A stretch of 64,000 bases of DNA, taken from 21-14-0-10-47-8 sp966211795. GTDB lineage: Bacteria; Bdellovibrionota; Bdellovibrionia; Bdellovibrionales; Bdellovibrionaceae. Positions 33,290-40,866 of this stretch are shown here, in pieces (the first letter of the stretch is position 1; the number at the start of each line of letters is the position of its first letter). The notes below the pieces were generated by a model. That model did not search any database and was not told where the DNA came from. It saw only the letters and a list, made by a program, of their open reading frames with translations. The stretch covers positions 62,001-126,000 of the forward strand of contig CBIHNW010000002.1 in assembly GCA_966211795.1 (NCBI GenBank), written 5' to 3'. Both the position numbers and the translations under genes were made by a program.

Positions 33290-34045
33290 TCACGGCTTAA
33301 CAAGACTTTTCAGAAATGAAAAGGGGCATTTCCAAGTTCCCGGGTTCATTTTTCCGGAAAACTGAATGCTCTCCCAGCTTTCTCCGTGGGCGGCCACCAT
33401 CGGATTGACCGAGCCTTGAAATTTCTGATCCCGCTCGCGATTCAAAGCGACCATGCCCTCGTACTGCCCGAGCTTCATCAGCTGATCGAATTGACTGAAG
33501 ACATTGAAGATCATCGCCGGCCTGGAAAATCGTCTGGCCTGCCGCGAGCTTTGAGAATGCAAACCCACCACGAAAAATTCTGATCCGCCCAAAGCAAAGC
33601 GAAATCCAGGATCCGCCGGGTCTTGAACAGAGTTCGCGGGCCAATCGTTTTTTCGATCCTCTTCCGAAGTCAAAAATGAAAGCTCCTTCCACAGGGCCGT
33701 TTCAAAATCGGCTTCGCTGAATTCTTGCTCTTCGAAGACGGCCCAGAAGCTTAGGTAAATCGAGGACGTTCGTTTCTGCTCTTGCAGGAAAAACAGCAGA
33801 TCGTTTCGAAGCTCGCGCCAATGCTCGCCCTCGCCGAATTTTCCGTAAAATCCCACCTGGTAATCATCCTTGTGGTACGAGCGAAGTGCGGCCACGCAGG
33901 GATAATTTTTTTGCGAGACCAGAGCTTTGATTTCCTCGGCAACGGGCTTTGCCGGGTCCCCCTTCGCCACCAGTGAATGGTAAGAAATCAAGTTTCCTTT
34001 TTCGGGACGATAGAGATGAGTGGTGGGGTGCTGCATCGGTTCCAT
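33290..34045 (-). CDS. YqcI/YcgG-family protein (GntA-like haem oxygenase superfamily)
   Basis: A 251-residue protein with the defining motifs of the YqcI/YcgG family: YPCVAALRSYHKDDYQVGFYG, FALGGSEFFVVGLHSQSSRQARRFSRPAMIFN and the C-terminal NPMVAAHGESWESIQFSGK. The family includes GntA, a haem-dependent N-hydroxylase of guanitoxin biosynthesis, so N-oxidation of an arginine-like or guanidino substrate is possible here. That is inference by family membership only. It is 6 bp upstream of the DUF1989 gene, and a pair of direct repeats lies just before its start. Confidence 0.85.
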   Translation of the reverse strand: MEPMQHPTTHLYRPEKGNLISYHSLVAKGDPAKPVAEEIKALVSQKNYPCVAALRSYHKDDYQVGFYGKFGEGEHWRELRNDLLFFLQEQKRTSSIYLSFWAVFEEQEFSEADFETALWKELSFLTSEEDRKNDWPANSVQDPADPGFRFALGGSEFFVVGLHSQSSRQARRFSRPAMIFNVFSQFDQLMKLGQYEGMVALNRERDQKFQGSVNPMVAAHGESWESIQFSGKMNPGTWKCPFSFLKSLVKP

Positions 34046-34059
34046 GCGCTGAAATCATT

Positions 34060-34094
34060 CATGGAATATGCCGACTGTCATATGGAATATATCG
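34060..34094. promoter_or_regulatory. Direct repeats upstream of the YqcI/YcgG gene
   Basis: ATGGAATAT occurs at 34061-34069 and again at 34082-34090, exactly 21 bp apart (two helical turns), each followed by a CCG or TCG. Read on the minus strand this is ATATTCCAT twice, ending about 15 bp before the gene start. The spacing suggests tandem binding of one regulator on one face of the DNA, but the protein is unknown. Confidence 0.5.
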
Positions 34095-34189
34095 GAATTC
34101 GGCTCAAAAAGACCGAGGGATGTTCCATCTTGCCTCAAGCCTGACAAGCCTTGTCCAAAAGCGCTGCACCGTTTCGGGCAAAGACGGGT

Positions 34190-35401
34190 TTACTCGACCC
34201 GAAAAAGGGCAAATTTCAGATAGCGCAGTTCCGGCATGGCCAGGGGATAAGGATGATCCACAGGTTGCGCCCCGAGGTACACCAAAGTCCCGCGCTTGCT
34301 GGCTTTCGAAAATGCTTCGCGCGTGATTTCGAGGAAGGCCTCGGTGGAAATATGGCTCGAGCACGAGCTTGCGGCAAACAGACCGTTCTCGTTCACCAGG
34401 CGAATGGATTGCGAGTAGATCTTCGTGTAAGCCGCGGTCGCTTGCGGCACTGACTTTTCGTTCGGCGCGAAGCTTGGCGGATCGGTGATCACCAGGTCGT
34501 ACTTGCGCTTGGCGGTCAACTCTTGCTCGACAAATTCGAAAGCGTCCGTCGCCACATCCCGATGTTCCGTCTTCAGTTGATTGATTTCGAAATTTCGTTT
34601 CACCGCTTCGATCGCGGGCTTGCTGATATCGACGCTGGTCACCCGTCTCGCTCCTCCCGCGGCCGCGAAAATCGAAAAGCCACCGGTGTAGCTAAAGAGA
34701 TTGAGCACATCTGCGTCCTTGGCAAATCGGCCGATCAGGGCGCGGTTGTCCCGCTGATCCAGAAAAAAACCGGTCTTGGCGGCGTCCCGGATGTTCGATG
34801 AAAACAGCAAGCCATTTTCTTTGAACTCGGTTTGCTCAGGCAGCTTGCCGATCAGCTCGACGCCTTTTTCCTCGTCGTCATTGCGCCGTTTGAAATAGAC
34901 GCATTCAATCTGTGGCAGATCGGCGCGGATTTTCTCGGCGATGGCCTGACGATTCCACACGGTTTCCATGATCGGATGATCGTGCTTCATCACCGCCACG
35001 TGCCCGTAGATGTCGATGACCAGACCCGGAAAACCATCGCCCTCGCCATTGAGCAAGCGGAACGAGTTGGTCTGCTGCAGGTTGAAGCTCTGACGAATGC
35101 GCAGGGCATTCTTCCACTGCCGCTCACTCCAGAATTCGAACGTCTTCACGGCGTTATTTTTGCGAAAGTAAGTCTCATCGCTTTGACAGAACAGCCGGAA
35201 TCGAAGCTGAGTGTCAGCCTGAAGCACGCCGAAACCGACCAGCTCTTTTTTGAAATACAGGGCGTGCATCCCCGACTTCATCTTTGCCTTTTCATCAAAG
35301 CAATTGGCGAAAATCCAGCGATGTCCGCGCTTCAAATGTTTGGTGACGTCCCGGGTGAGCAACACGCTGGGAAGATTTTCTGGGCAGCTGACAAAATTCA
35401 T
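34190..35401 (-). CDS. rlmI: Class I SAM-dependent rRNA methyltransferase (RlmI/RlmK-like)
   Basis: A 403-residue protein with three parts. An N-terminal PUA-like domain (about 1-75) holds HLKRGHRWIF, and a middle RlmI region holds NSFRLLNGEGDGFPGLVIDIYG. The Rossmann methyltransferase follows: RDAAKTGFFLDQRDNRALIGRFAKDADVLNLFSYTGGFSIFAAAGGA, VTSVDIS, DLVITDPPSFAP and SCSSH. This is the E. coli RlmI (m5C1962 of 23S rRNA) architecture, so m5C methylation is likely; relatives differ in target. GAGGACTTC lies before the ATG and a TATACT -10-like box about 22 bp upstream. Confidence 0.9.
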   Translation of the reverse strand: MNFVSCPENLPSVLLTRDVTKHLKRGHRWIFANCFDEKAKMKSGMHALYFKKELVGFGVLQADTQLRFRLFCQSDETYFRKNNAVKTFEFWSERQWKNALRIRQSFNLQQTNSFRLLNGEGDGFPGLVIDIYGHVAVMKHDHPIMETVWNRQAIAEKIRADLPQIECVYFKRRNDDEEKGVELIGKLPEQTEFKENGLLFSSNIRDAAKTGFFLDQRDNRALIGRFAKDADVLNLFSYTGGFSIFAAAGGARRVTSVDISKPAIEAVKRNFEINQLKTEHRDVATDAFEFVEQELTAKRKYDLVITDPPSFAPNEKSVPQATAAYTKIYSQSIRLVNENGLFAASSCSSHISTEAFLEITREAFSKASKRGTLVYLGAQPVDHPYPLAMPELRYLKFALFRVE

Positions 35402-35537
35402 GAAGTCCTCGATCGGCGCAGTATACCTCAGCCAGGCGCCAGCCGTCCAGGCCCACGATCGACTAGGGTGCGCGCTCGAAGCGCAGAATTTTCACGGTCC
35501 GGGGGCCCTGCGGATCGAGCGCACAGGTGCGGGGGAT

Positions 35538-35576
35538 CGGGCGCGCGGTTGCGGGGGCGGCGGGCGGATGCCAGAG
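35538..35576. repeat. GC-rich flank of the HNH gene, left copy
   Basis: Within the 282-bp gap 35402-35683, which is much richer in G and C than its surroundings, TTGCGGGGG is followed by GCCAGAG. The same two blocks, inverted, occur on the other side of the HNH gene at 37028-37060. Low-complexity G-runs make chance similarity possible. Apart from the rlmI promoter region the gap holds nothing else I can name. Confidence 0.4.
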
Positions 35577-35683
35577 CCGAATGCTCATGCGGATGAGAAC
35601 GCGGGCGCAAGAGCCGAAACCGGATCGCGGCGCCCCCAGATAGCACTGGTCCTGGAATGCACGAGATCTCAACCACCAATTGC

Positions 35684-36757
35684 CTAATGAATCTGCTTGT
35701 GATGGCTCGAGCAAAGGGTCGTGAGATTCTCGAGATCGTGCAGACCGCCTTGAGCAAAGCCATGTATATGATGCACCTCAAGCCAGCGAGTGTTGGGACA
35801 GCGAATGCCTTCACGGGTTCGGTGCGTGCACCGGCTCTGGTCCCGAAGGATCACTTGATGCTGAATGTGAGCCGGAATGTGGCGCGAGGGTTTGGAGGTC
35901 TGTCCCGGGACAGATTGATTGAAGCCGGATTGAGTTTGTTCGCCAGACCGTCCTGGGACAGACGAATTTGAGAATGATTCAATTTTGTTTTCAGCTCTTG
36001 AAGCGCAATCGTCATTTGGTCCGGCTTGAACTTCCATGTCCGCCTGTCCTGGGACAGATTGAGACTTTGCTTTCAAAGAAGACTGATTTTTGTTCTGGCT
36101 TTTATGGATGTTTCTCTCGGCCTTTTTGAATGGATCATTTCTATCCAGATAGAAATCTAAGACGGCTTCCAGGGTTTGCTCAAAGCTTGCAGCCGACTTT
36201 GCCTTTTGACTGACGATGTCTTGAGCTCGTTTCAATTTCTCCAGTACTTTTTCATCGAGCCCGAATTTAATTTCTAATCTTTCTTTTGAGACATACTTCG
36301 CGCGGTCATGCACAAGATCCTGAGGTCTCTCGGTCGCGACCGCTTTCTCAAGCTTTGCTTTCGTGAAAGTGGAAGCTTTCGCGATCCACTCAAAGCTGTT
36401 TTCTGAATCGATCACGGGTGTGATCTTTCTCGCGGTCGAAACGCTCACTTCGCCTGACATCACTGCGGCCTTCAGTTCAGGTACTTGCTTCGACTTCCGA
36501 GCAACCGCAATCATATTGCAGGCAACAGATTCAGTGAGGCCTAAGAATTTCAGGCAGTATTCAAAAAGACTGGAGCACTCGTAATGCGCGTGAACTTGAT
36601 AGAGGTCCACTTCACAAACGGCTTCGAATAAAACATGCTCTGCTTTTTTATATTCCCGGCTCGCAGCCAAGGCTAAAGCATGAACCTTCTCGATCTGCTT
36701 GGGTTTATTCTTCCAAACTTTTGCTTTTTCATTTTGCGCTGAAATATTTTTGAACAT
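35684..36757 (-). CDS. HNH endonuclease-domain protein (13E12/DUF222-like)
   Basis: A 357-residue protein. The first 200 residues are an alpha-helical region with EVDLYQVHAHYECSSLFEYCLKFLGLTESVACNMI and GEVSVSTARKITPVI, the layout of the DUF222/13E12-like repeat family. The last 65 residues are the nuclease: HIPAHIQHQVILRDQSRCTHRTREG and LEVHHIHGFAQGGLHDLENLTTLCSSHHKQIH, with H-N-H residues in HHIHG...N...H. Between them lies a flexible linker with SVPGQ, SVPGR and SVPGQ repeats. Ribosome site GAGGAGAAGCGCC. Function unproven; it sits alone between GC-rich flanks and may be mobile. Confidence 0.85.
   Translation of the reverse strand: MFKNISAQNEKAKVWKNKPKQIEKVHALALAASREYKKAEHVLFEAVCEVDLYQVHAHYECSSLFEYCLKFLGLTESVACNMIAVARKSKQVPELKAAVMSGEVSVSTARKITPVIDSENSFEWIAKASTFTKAKLEKAVATERPQDLVHDRAKYVSKERLEIKFGLDEKVLEKLKRAQDIVSQKAKSAASFEQTLEAVLDFYLDRNDPFKKAERNIHKSQNKNQSSLKAKSQSVPGQADMEVQAGPNDDCASRAENKIESFSNSSVPGRSGEQTQSGFNQSVPGQTSKPSRHIPAHIQHQVILRDQSRCTHRTREGIRCPNTRWLEVHHIHGFAQGGLHDLENLTTLCSSHHKQIH
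35900..36057. repeat. Three CTGTCCYGGGACAG palindromes inside the HNH gene
   Basis: CTGTCCCGGGACAG (35900-35913) is a perfect 14-bp palindrome. CCGTCCTGGGACAG (35948-35961) and CTGTCCTGGGACAG (36044-36057) are near copies. In the minus-strand frame they encode the SVPGQ/SVPGR repeats of the linker. Both the DNA palindrome and the peptide are conserved, so either could be the selected feature. Confidence 0.75.
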
Positions 36758-37027
36758 GTGGCGCTTCTCCTCTAATCTGGAAGGAGGTATAACACATGTT
36801 TTTCAATCATCATTTCAACGAGAGATAGAACAACTTTCAGACACACGATTAAACTGCGTTGCAAGGCCACCACCGAAAGCCAGAGCCAGTTCTCAAAATT
36901 TTTTTCAAAAATACATCTCTATTTAAAGCCAAAGCCCAAAGGAAGAGTCAAAAAACCTGTCAAACAATAAATTCGAAAAAACTCCGCCCCATTCGGCGCA
37001 ACAAAATTCCCGCCAGCCCCGCTCCAT

Positions 37028-37060
37028 CTCTGGCCCAACCCCCGCAATCGCACCCGCTCC
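37028..37060. repeat. GC-rich flank of the HNH gene, right copy (inverted)
   Basis: CTCTGGC then CCCCCGCAAT are the reverse complements of the GCCAGAG and TTGCGGGGG blocks of the left flank. They lie in the 424-bp gap 36758-37181, whose first half is AT-rich and second half strongly GC-rich. A good ribosome site and ATG at about 36795 lead only to a 10-codon frame. No other gene is visible in the gap. Confidence 0.4.
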
Positions 37061-37181
37061 GCCCGCGCCACCGCCGGCGAACCAACCCGAGCTCTGCGCA
37101 AGCCAACAAAACTTGAGCTTTCCCCACGCGCGCGATAGATTGCCCTCTGTTCACAATGCCCAAACCACGCAGGACTATAAA

Positions 37182-38149
37182 ATGAGCTTTGCTCCGATCG
37201 AACCATTTCAGAGCGGTCAGCTGCCAGTATCAGATGGCAACTCGATCTATTGGGAGACCTCTGGAAATCTGCAGGGTGTGCCTGCTCTTTATCTGCATGG
37301 CGGACCGGGTGGAGGCATCAGTGGAGGCTACCGCCGACATTTTGATCCAGAAAAATTTCTGATTGTTTCTTTCGAGCAAAGGGGCTGCGGACGCAGCCGC
37401 CCGCTTGCGACCGAAGCCGACGCCCGGCTTTCTGCGAATTCCACCCAGGCATTGATTCAGGATATCGAAGCTCTTCGTCAACATCTGCAGGTCAAGCATT
37501 GGTTGTTATACGGAGCTTCGTGGGGCACCACTCTGGCCTTGGCCTATGCACAAGCACATCCACAGCGAGCGTCGGCACTGATCCTTGCTGCCGTCACCAC
37601 GACGACGGCGGATGAGATCGATTGGATCACAGTTCAAATGCGAAATATTTTTCCTCGCGAGTGGGATCGGTTTGCGGGGCGGTGGAGAAAAAATCTGGCG
37701 AGCGCTTGATTGATGCTTACTATCGCTCTATCACCCATCCGGAAGAGAAAATCCGGTGTCAGACCGCGAAAGCTTGGTGCACTTGGGAAGATGTGCACGT
37801 CTCGCTGGATCCACACTTTTCGCCCAATCCCCGCTTTCAAGATCCGGAATTCTGCCTTCTCTTTGCAACCCTGGTCATTCATTACTGGAAACATTCGGCC
37901 TTCCTTACCGAGCACGAGATTCTGCAAAATATTTCGCGCATCTCTCATCTTCCCTGCACCTTGATTCACGGAAGGCTGGATATCAGCTCGCCTTTGGAAA
38001 TTCCGTGGAGATTGCACCAGGCCTGGCCTGGAAGCGAATTGATCGTTTGCGGAGAAGGCCACGGCGGCCAAAACATGGCAGCGGAAGTGACTCGTGCCGC
38101 CAGCAAAATGCTGGAAAAGATCCAACTCACCATGAATTCAAATCGGTAA
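37182..38149 (+). pseudogene. pip: Proline iminopeptidase (alpha/beta-hydrolase), frameshifted
   Basis: The first frame, from MSFAPIEPFQSGQLPVSDG at 37182, encodes the S33 prolyl aminopeptidase N-terminus: YLHGGPGGGISGGY, QRGCGRSRP and the nucleophile GASWGTT. It breaks at about 37677 and stops at 37709. The second frame continues exactly where the family should go on: AVEKKSGERLIDAYYRSI, AWCTWED, LIHGRLDISSP and catalytic His in GEGHGG, to 38149. The break is at a G-run, GCGGGGC (37674-37680), where one extra G would restore a single 322-residue protein. It is either a real inactivation, a slippage or phase-variation site, or a sequencing error. Confidence 0.85.
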
Positions 38150-38294
38150 CAGAGAGTCAGAAAAGAATTTTTGTGAAAGCCACGAGTGTTTTTCTTCTCT
38201 TCTCCATTTTCTCGATTGATTTCCCGCTTGCCCGCAACCACCTTTCATTGCGAAACTCGTCTGCGGACGACATCCCCGGCGAAAGAAGGTTCCG

Positions 38295-38870
38295 ATGAAG
38301 AAAACTTTGATCACGCGAAAACAGTTTAAAGTGATGCCCTGGAAGAACGGGGCCGGGACCACCGCCGAGATTGCGATCGAACCTGCCGGCGCTGATTTTC
38401 GCGAAGGCAAATTTGCCTGGCGCCTGTCCAGTGCACGCATCGAGGATGAAAATCAATTCTCGCAGTTTCCGGGATACGACCGCATCCTGACCGTGCTGTC
38501 CGGCGAAGGCCTGATGCTCAACAGTCAGGAATTGGGGCCCTTCGAAATTTTCGAATTTGAAGGCGAAGACCGAGTCGAGTGCACGCTGATCGGTCCTCCG
38601 GTCGAGGATCTCGGCGTGATCTTCAAACGCGATCAGTTTCAATGCTCGATCCAAATTTTAGACGTCAGCGCGCCGATGTATTTGAAGTTGGATGAGGGAA
38701 CTCATTTCTTTCTTTCCCTGGCGCACCCGGCGGACATTGACGGTACCGAACTTGAGCCGCCTAATTTTTTGAAAATCGAAGATGCCAAAGGGATCGAAAT
38801 CAAGTCAGGGACCTACCCGGCCCCGATGTTGAAAATTTCGATCTTGAAAAAAGCCGGTCTCGTTCAATAG
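38295..38870 (+). CDS. HutD/Ves-family cupin protein
   Basis: A 191-residue bicupin of the HutD/Ves family, with MPWKNGAGTTAEIAIEP (about 14-30), FAWRLSSARIEDENQFSQFPGYDRILTVLSGEG and the C-terminal half-cupin around IQILDVSAP. HutD members are linked to histidine utilisation in some bacteria and Ves to a cold response in E. coli, but no histidine genes are nearby and the biochemical function is unknown. A GGCGAAAGAAGG ribosome site precedes the ATG. Confidence 0.9.
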   Translation: MKKTLITRKQFKVMPWKNGAGTTAEIAIEPAGADFREGKFAWRLSSARIEDENQFSQFPGYDRILTVLSGEGLMLNSQELGPFEIFEFEGEDRVECTLIGPPVEDLGVIFKRDQFQCSIQILDVSAPMYLKLDEGTHFFLSLAHPADIDGTELEPPNFLKIEDAKGIEIKSGTYPAPMLKISILKKAGLVQ

Positions 38871-38951
38871 ACCGGATCAGCGTCGAAGTCCTCATTCCCG
38901 GCGCCCTCAAGAAAAATTGACATTTCATTTGCCGGGCACCAGACTTTTCTG

Positions 38952-39362
38952 ATGAATCGAAAAATCCTGCTTCGAACTTCCGCGTTTTTCACTTTGTTCA
39001 CTTTTGTCGGACACACGCTAGGCCTGATCCGTCCATTACCGGAAGATCAAACCGACGTCTTAACGGTCTACCAGATGATGAAACAAACGATGGTCCCATT
39101 TCCCATGGGAGAGCCCAAATCCATCGCCACCCTGATGATCGGGGCCAACACCACGCTGAGCGTGCTGCTGTTCTTGGCCGGTATTTCTTATTTGTTCTTA
39201 GCCACCGATCCGGTGGAAAGATCCAGCCAGCGGCAATTGGTGCTTCTGAATATCTCGATGCTTGCCGTTGCCATCACCAGCTACTTTTGCTTTTTCCCAC
39301 TGCCCACGCTCTGCACGGGTCTCGCGGCCATCTTTGGCATTGTGGCTTTCAGAAAAAAATAA
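38952..39362 (+). CDS. Small four-helix membrane protein
   Basis: A 136-residue protein with about four hydrophobic segments: LLRTSAFFTLFTFVGHTLGLI, IATLMIGANTTLSVLLFLAGISYLFL, VLLNISMLAVAITSYFCFF and LCTGLAAIFGIVAFRKK. Between the first two is a loop with YQMMKQTMVPFPMGEPK. I do not recognise a named family with certainty. A TTGACA box lies about 40 bp upstream of the ATG. It is convergent with the beta-barrel-like gene, 9 bp away. Confidence 0.65.
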   Translation: MNRKILLRTSAFFTLFTFVGHTLGLIRPLPEDQTDVLTVYQMMKQTMVPFPMGEPKSIATLMIGANTTLSVLLFLAGISYLFLATDPVERSSQRQLVLLNISMLAVAITSYFCFFPLPTLCTGLAAIFGIVAFRKK

Positions 39363-39371
39363 GCGAACGAC

Positions 39372-40262
39372 TTACCAGCTGTAACCCAACGAAGCGGAAT
39401 AACTGGTCACTTTGATCAATGGATTGACCGCATCGGCCTTTGAATAAACATTCACGCGAAAAGATCGGTAGCCGGCAAACAATCCGTAGCCCACGAAGGA
39501 AGAGTGCGCGATCACTTTACCGGCCGACCCATTGCAGGTCATCGCAGAGATCCACGAGCTATTGGGATTGTCCGAGCTGATGTCTTTGCATTCATCACCA
39601 AAATCCAGCGCGGCCAGCGCATAGGGATTGATCGTCAGACTTCCCATCCGAAAACTCACTTGGGTTCCGAACAAAGCACCGGCGAAGGTTGGATTGAAAG
39701 TGAAACCCTCGGTGGCCCCGCCACCAATTTCTGCGCTCGGCACAAAATCGGAAGTGGAATGAGTCGTCAGGTAATAAGGTCCCGCAAAAAGACCCAGTGC
39801 CGCGGCCGAGGTGGCCGTCCCCAAAGCGCGGTAGCTTGCTCCGGCCGCCACGGCTAAGCTTTGAGATTTGATATTTTGAATGGCGTAACTTTGCACGCCA
39901 TCTTGAAAGCAGGTCACTTCGCCCGTGACTTGAGTACCGACAGCGAAGAGGTAATAAGCCAGCTGATTGCTGGCAGGAAACGTCACGGACAAACCGGCCG
40001 TATTTCCCTTGGTGGCGCCATCGAATCGGAACTGGCCCCCGGTATCGGTCGGAAACTCGCCTTCGGCAGAGGCATTCACGAAACCAAACTGTGGCGAGAT
40101 CATGTGTTTTGGATCTTCCAAGCTCGGCAGCGGAGGTGCCGCCAGAAGCTGTTGGGAAATGGCGATCGACATCTCGGCACCGAAGGTCGGACTGGTGGCA
40201 AATGCTTTTGAAAAAGACAAGGCAATGACCAGGACGGCCCAACCCGCGCGTATGTGAGGCAT
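39372..40262 (-). CDS. Secreted, probable outer-membrane beta-barrel protein
   Basis: From the ATG at 40262 (MPHIRAGWAVLVIALSFSKAFA) this is a 296-residue exported protein; an ATG at 40283 is an alternative start. The mature part is rich in alternating hydrophobic strands with Gly, Ser, Tyr and Phe (LFAGPYYLTTHS, FAGALFGTQVSFRMGSL, GYGLFAGYRSFRVNVYS) and ends in SASLGYSW. A C-terminal aromatic residue is the usual signal for outer-membrane assembly. Two Cys pairs may form disulfides. No family recognised. Confidence 0.7.
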   Translation of the reverse strand: MPHIRAGWAVLVIALSFSKAFATSPTFGAEMSIAISQQLLAAPPLPSLEDPKHMISPQFGFVNASAEGEFPTDTGGQFRFDGATKGNTAGLSVTFPASNQLAYYLFAVGTQVTGEVTCFQDGVQSYAIQNIKSQSLAVAAGASYRALGTATSAAALGLFAGPYYLTTHSTSDFVPSAEIGGGATEGFTFNPTFAGALFGTQVSFRMGSLTINPYALAALDFGDECKDISSDNPNSSWISAMTCNGSAGKVIAHSSFVGYGLFAGYRSFRVNVYSKADAVNPLIKVTSYSASLGYSW

Positions 40263-40456
40263 AGGATGATGATTGACCGACACGCATTTTCAGTCAAAGA
40301 GTCTGAGTCACCAAACTCTGGGAAAAGACTTAGGTCTTGCGGAACACGCTATTTTCGATTTTCTCTCTCGGCTTTGGCAAGAGAGCGAACCTTTGACCGG
40401 ATCCCGAAATTGATTTCTAATAGATCCCACAATCCGCGATAGAAAGGATATCAAGC

Positions 40457-40795
40457 ATGAAAAAAATGGCGATCCTCGCACTCTTCACCTTGGTTTCTCC
40501 ACTGAGCTTTGCAGCCGGAAAAACTGCGGCGCCCCAAGTGATCGAAATTCAAGCGACGGAAAAAGGTTTTGAGCCGAGCCAAATCGAGGTCAACTCTGAC
40601 GCCCCCGTTGTTCTTCACGTCACGCGAAAAACGGAAGACACCTGCGCCACCGAAATTCAATTTCAGGAAAAGAAAATTAAGAAAGCGCTGCCCATGAATC
40701 AGACCGTCTCGGTCGATCTCGGAAAACTGAAGAAAGGTGACCACACCTTTGCTTGCGGCATGAATATGTTCAAAGGTTCCATCACCGCTAAATAA
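40457..40795 (+). CDS. Cupredoxin-domain periplasmic protein
   Basis: A 112-residue exported protein (signal MKKMAILALFTLVSPLSFA). The mature part matches a single Cupredoxin_1 domain: VIEIQATEKGFEPSQIEVNSDAPVVLHVTRKTEDTCATEIQF and, at the end, DHTFACGMNMFKGSI. Cys in TCAT and in ACGM plus the following Met could bind copper, but the classic His-Cys-His-Met set is not fully visible, so it may instead carry or sense copper. Ribosome site AGAAAGGATATC precedes the ATG. It ends at a strong hairpin. Confidence 0.8.
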   Translation: MKKMAILALFTLVSPLSFAAGKTAAPQVIEIQATEKGFEPSQIEVNSDAPVVLHVTRKTEDTCATEIQFQEKKIKKALPMNQTVSVDLGKLKKGDHTFACGMNMFKGSITAK

Positions 40796-40820
40796 TATCT
40801 GAATGCGTGCCAAGACCAAA

Positions 40821-40850
40821 GAGCTTGATCCCGGAATGGGTCTCAAGCTC
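40821..40850. terminator. Hairpin between convergent genes
   Basis: Stem GAGCTTGA (40821-40828) with TCAAGCTC (40843-40850), and an inner CCC/GGG extension. It has no T-run on either side, so it may be a weak terminator or a transcript-end structure for the cupredoxin and alcohol dehydrogenase genes. Confidence 0.5.
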
Positions 40851-40866
40851 AATTCAGCCTCCGTTG

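Noticed and set aside
34832..35596. 254-codon plus-strand frame opposite rlmI
   Set aside because: Shadow of the methyltransferase gene; runs into the GC-rich gap with no known motif.
36785..36828. Strong GGAGG plus ATG on the plus strand upstream of the HNH gene
   Set aside because: The frame stops after 10 codons and has no supporting context.
39595..40287. 230-codon minus-strand frame overlapping the beta-barrel gene
   Set aside because: Same strand, different frame; Arg/Ser-rich, while the other frame has a signal peptide and barrel pattern.
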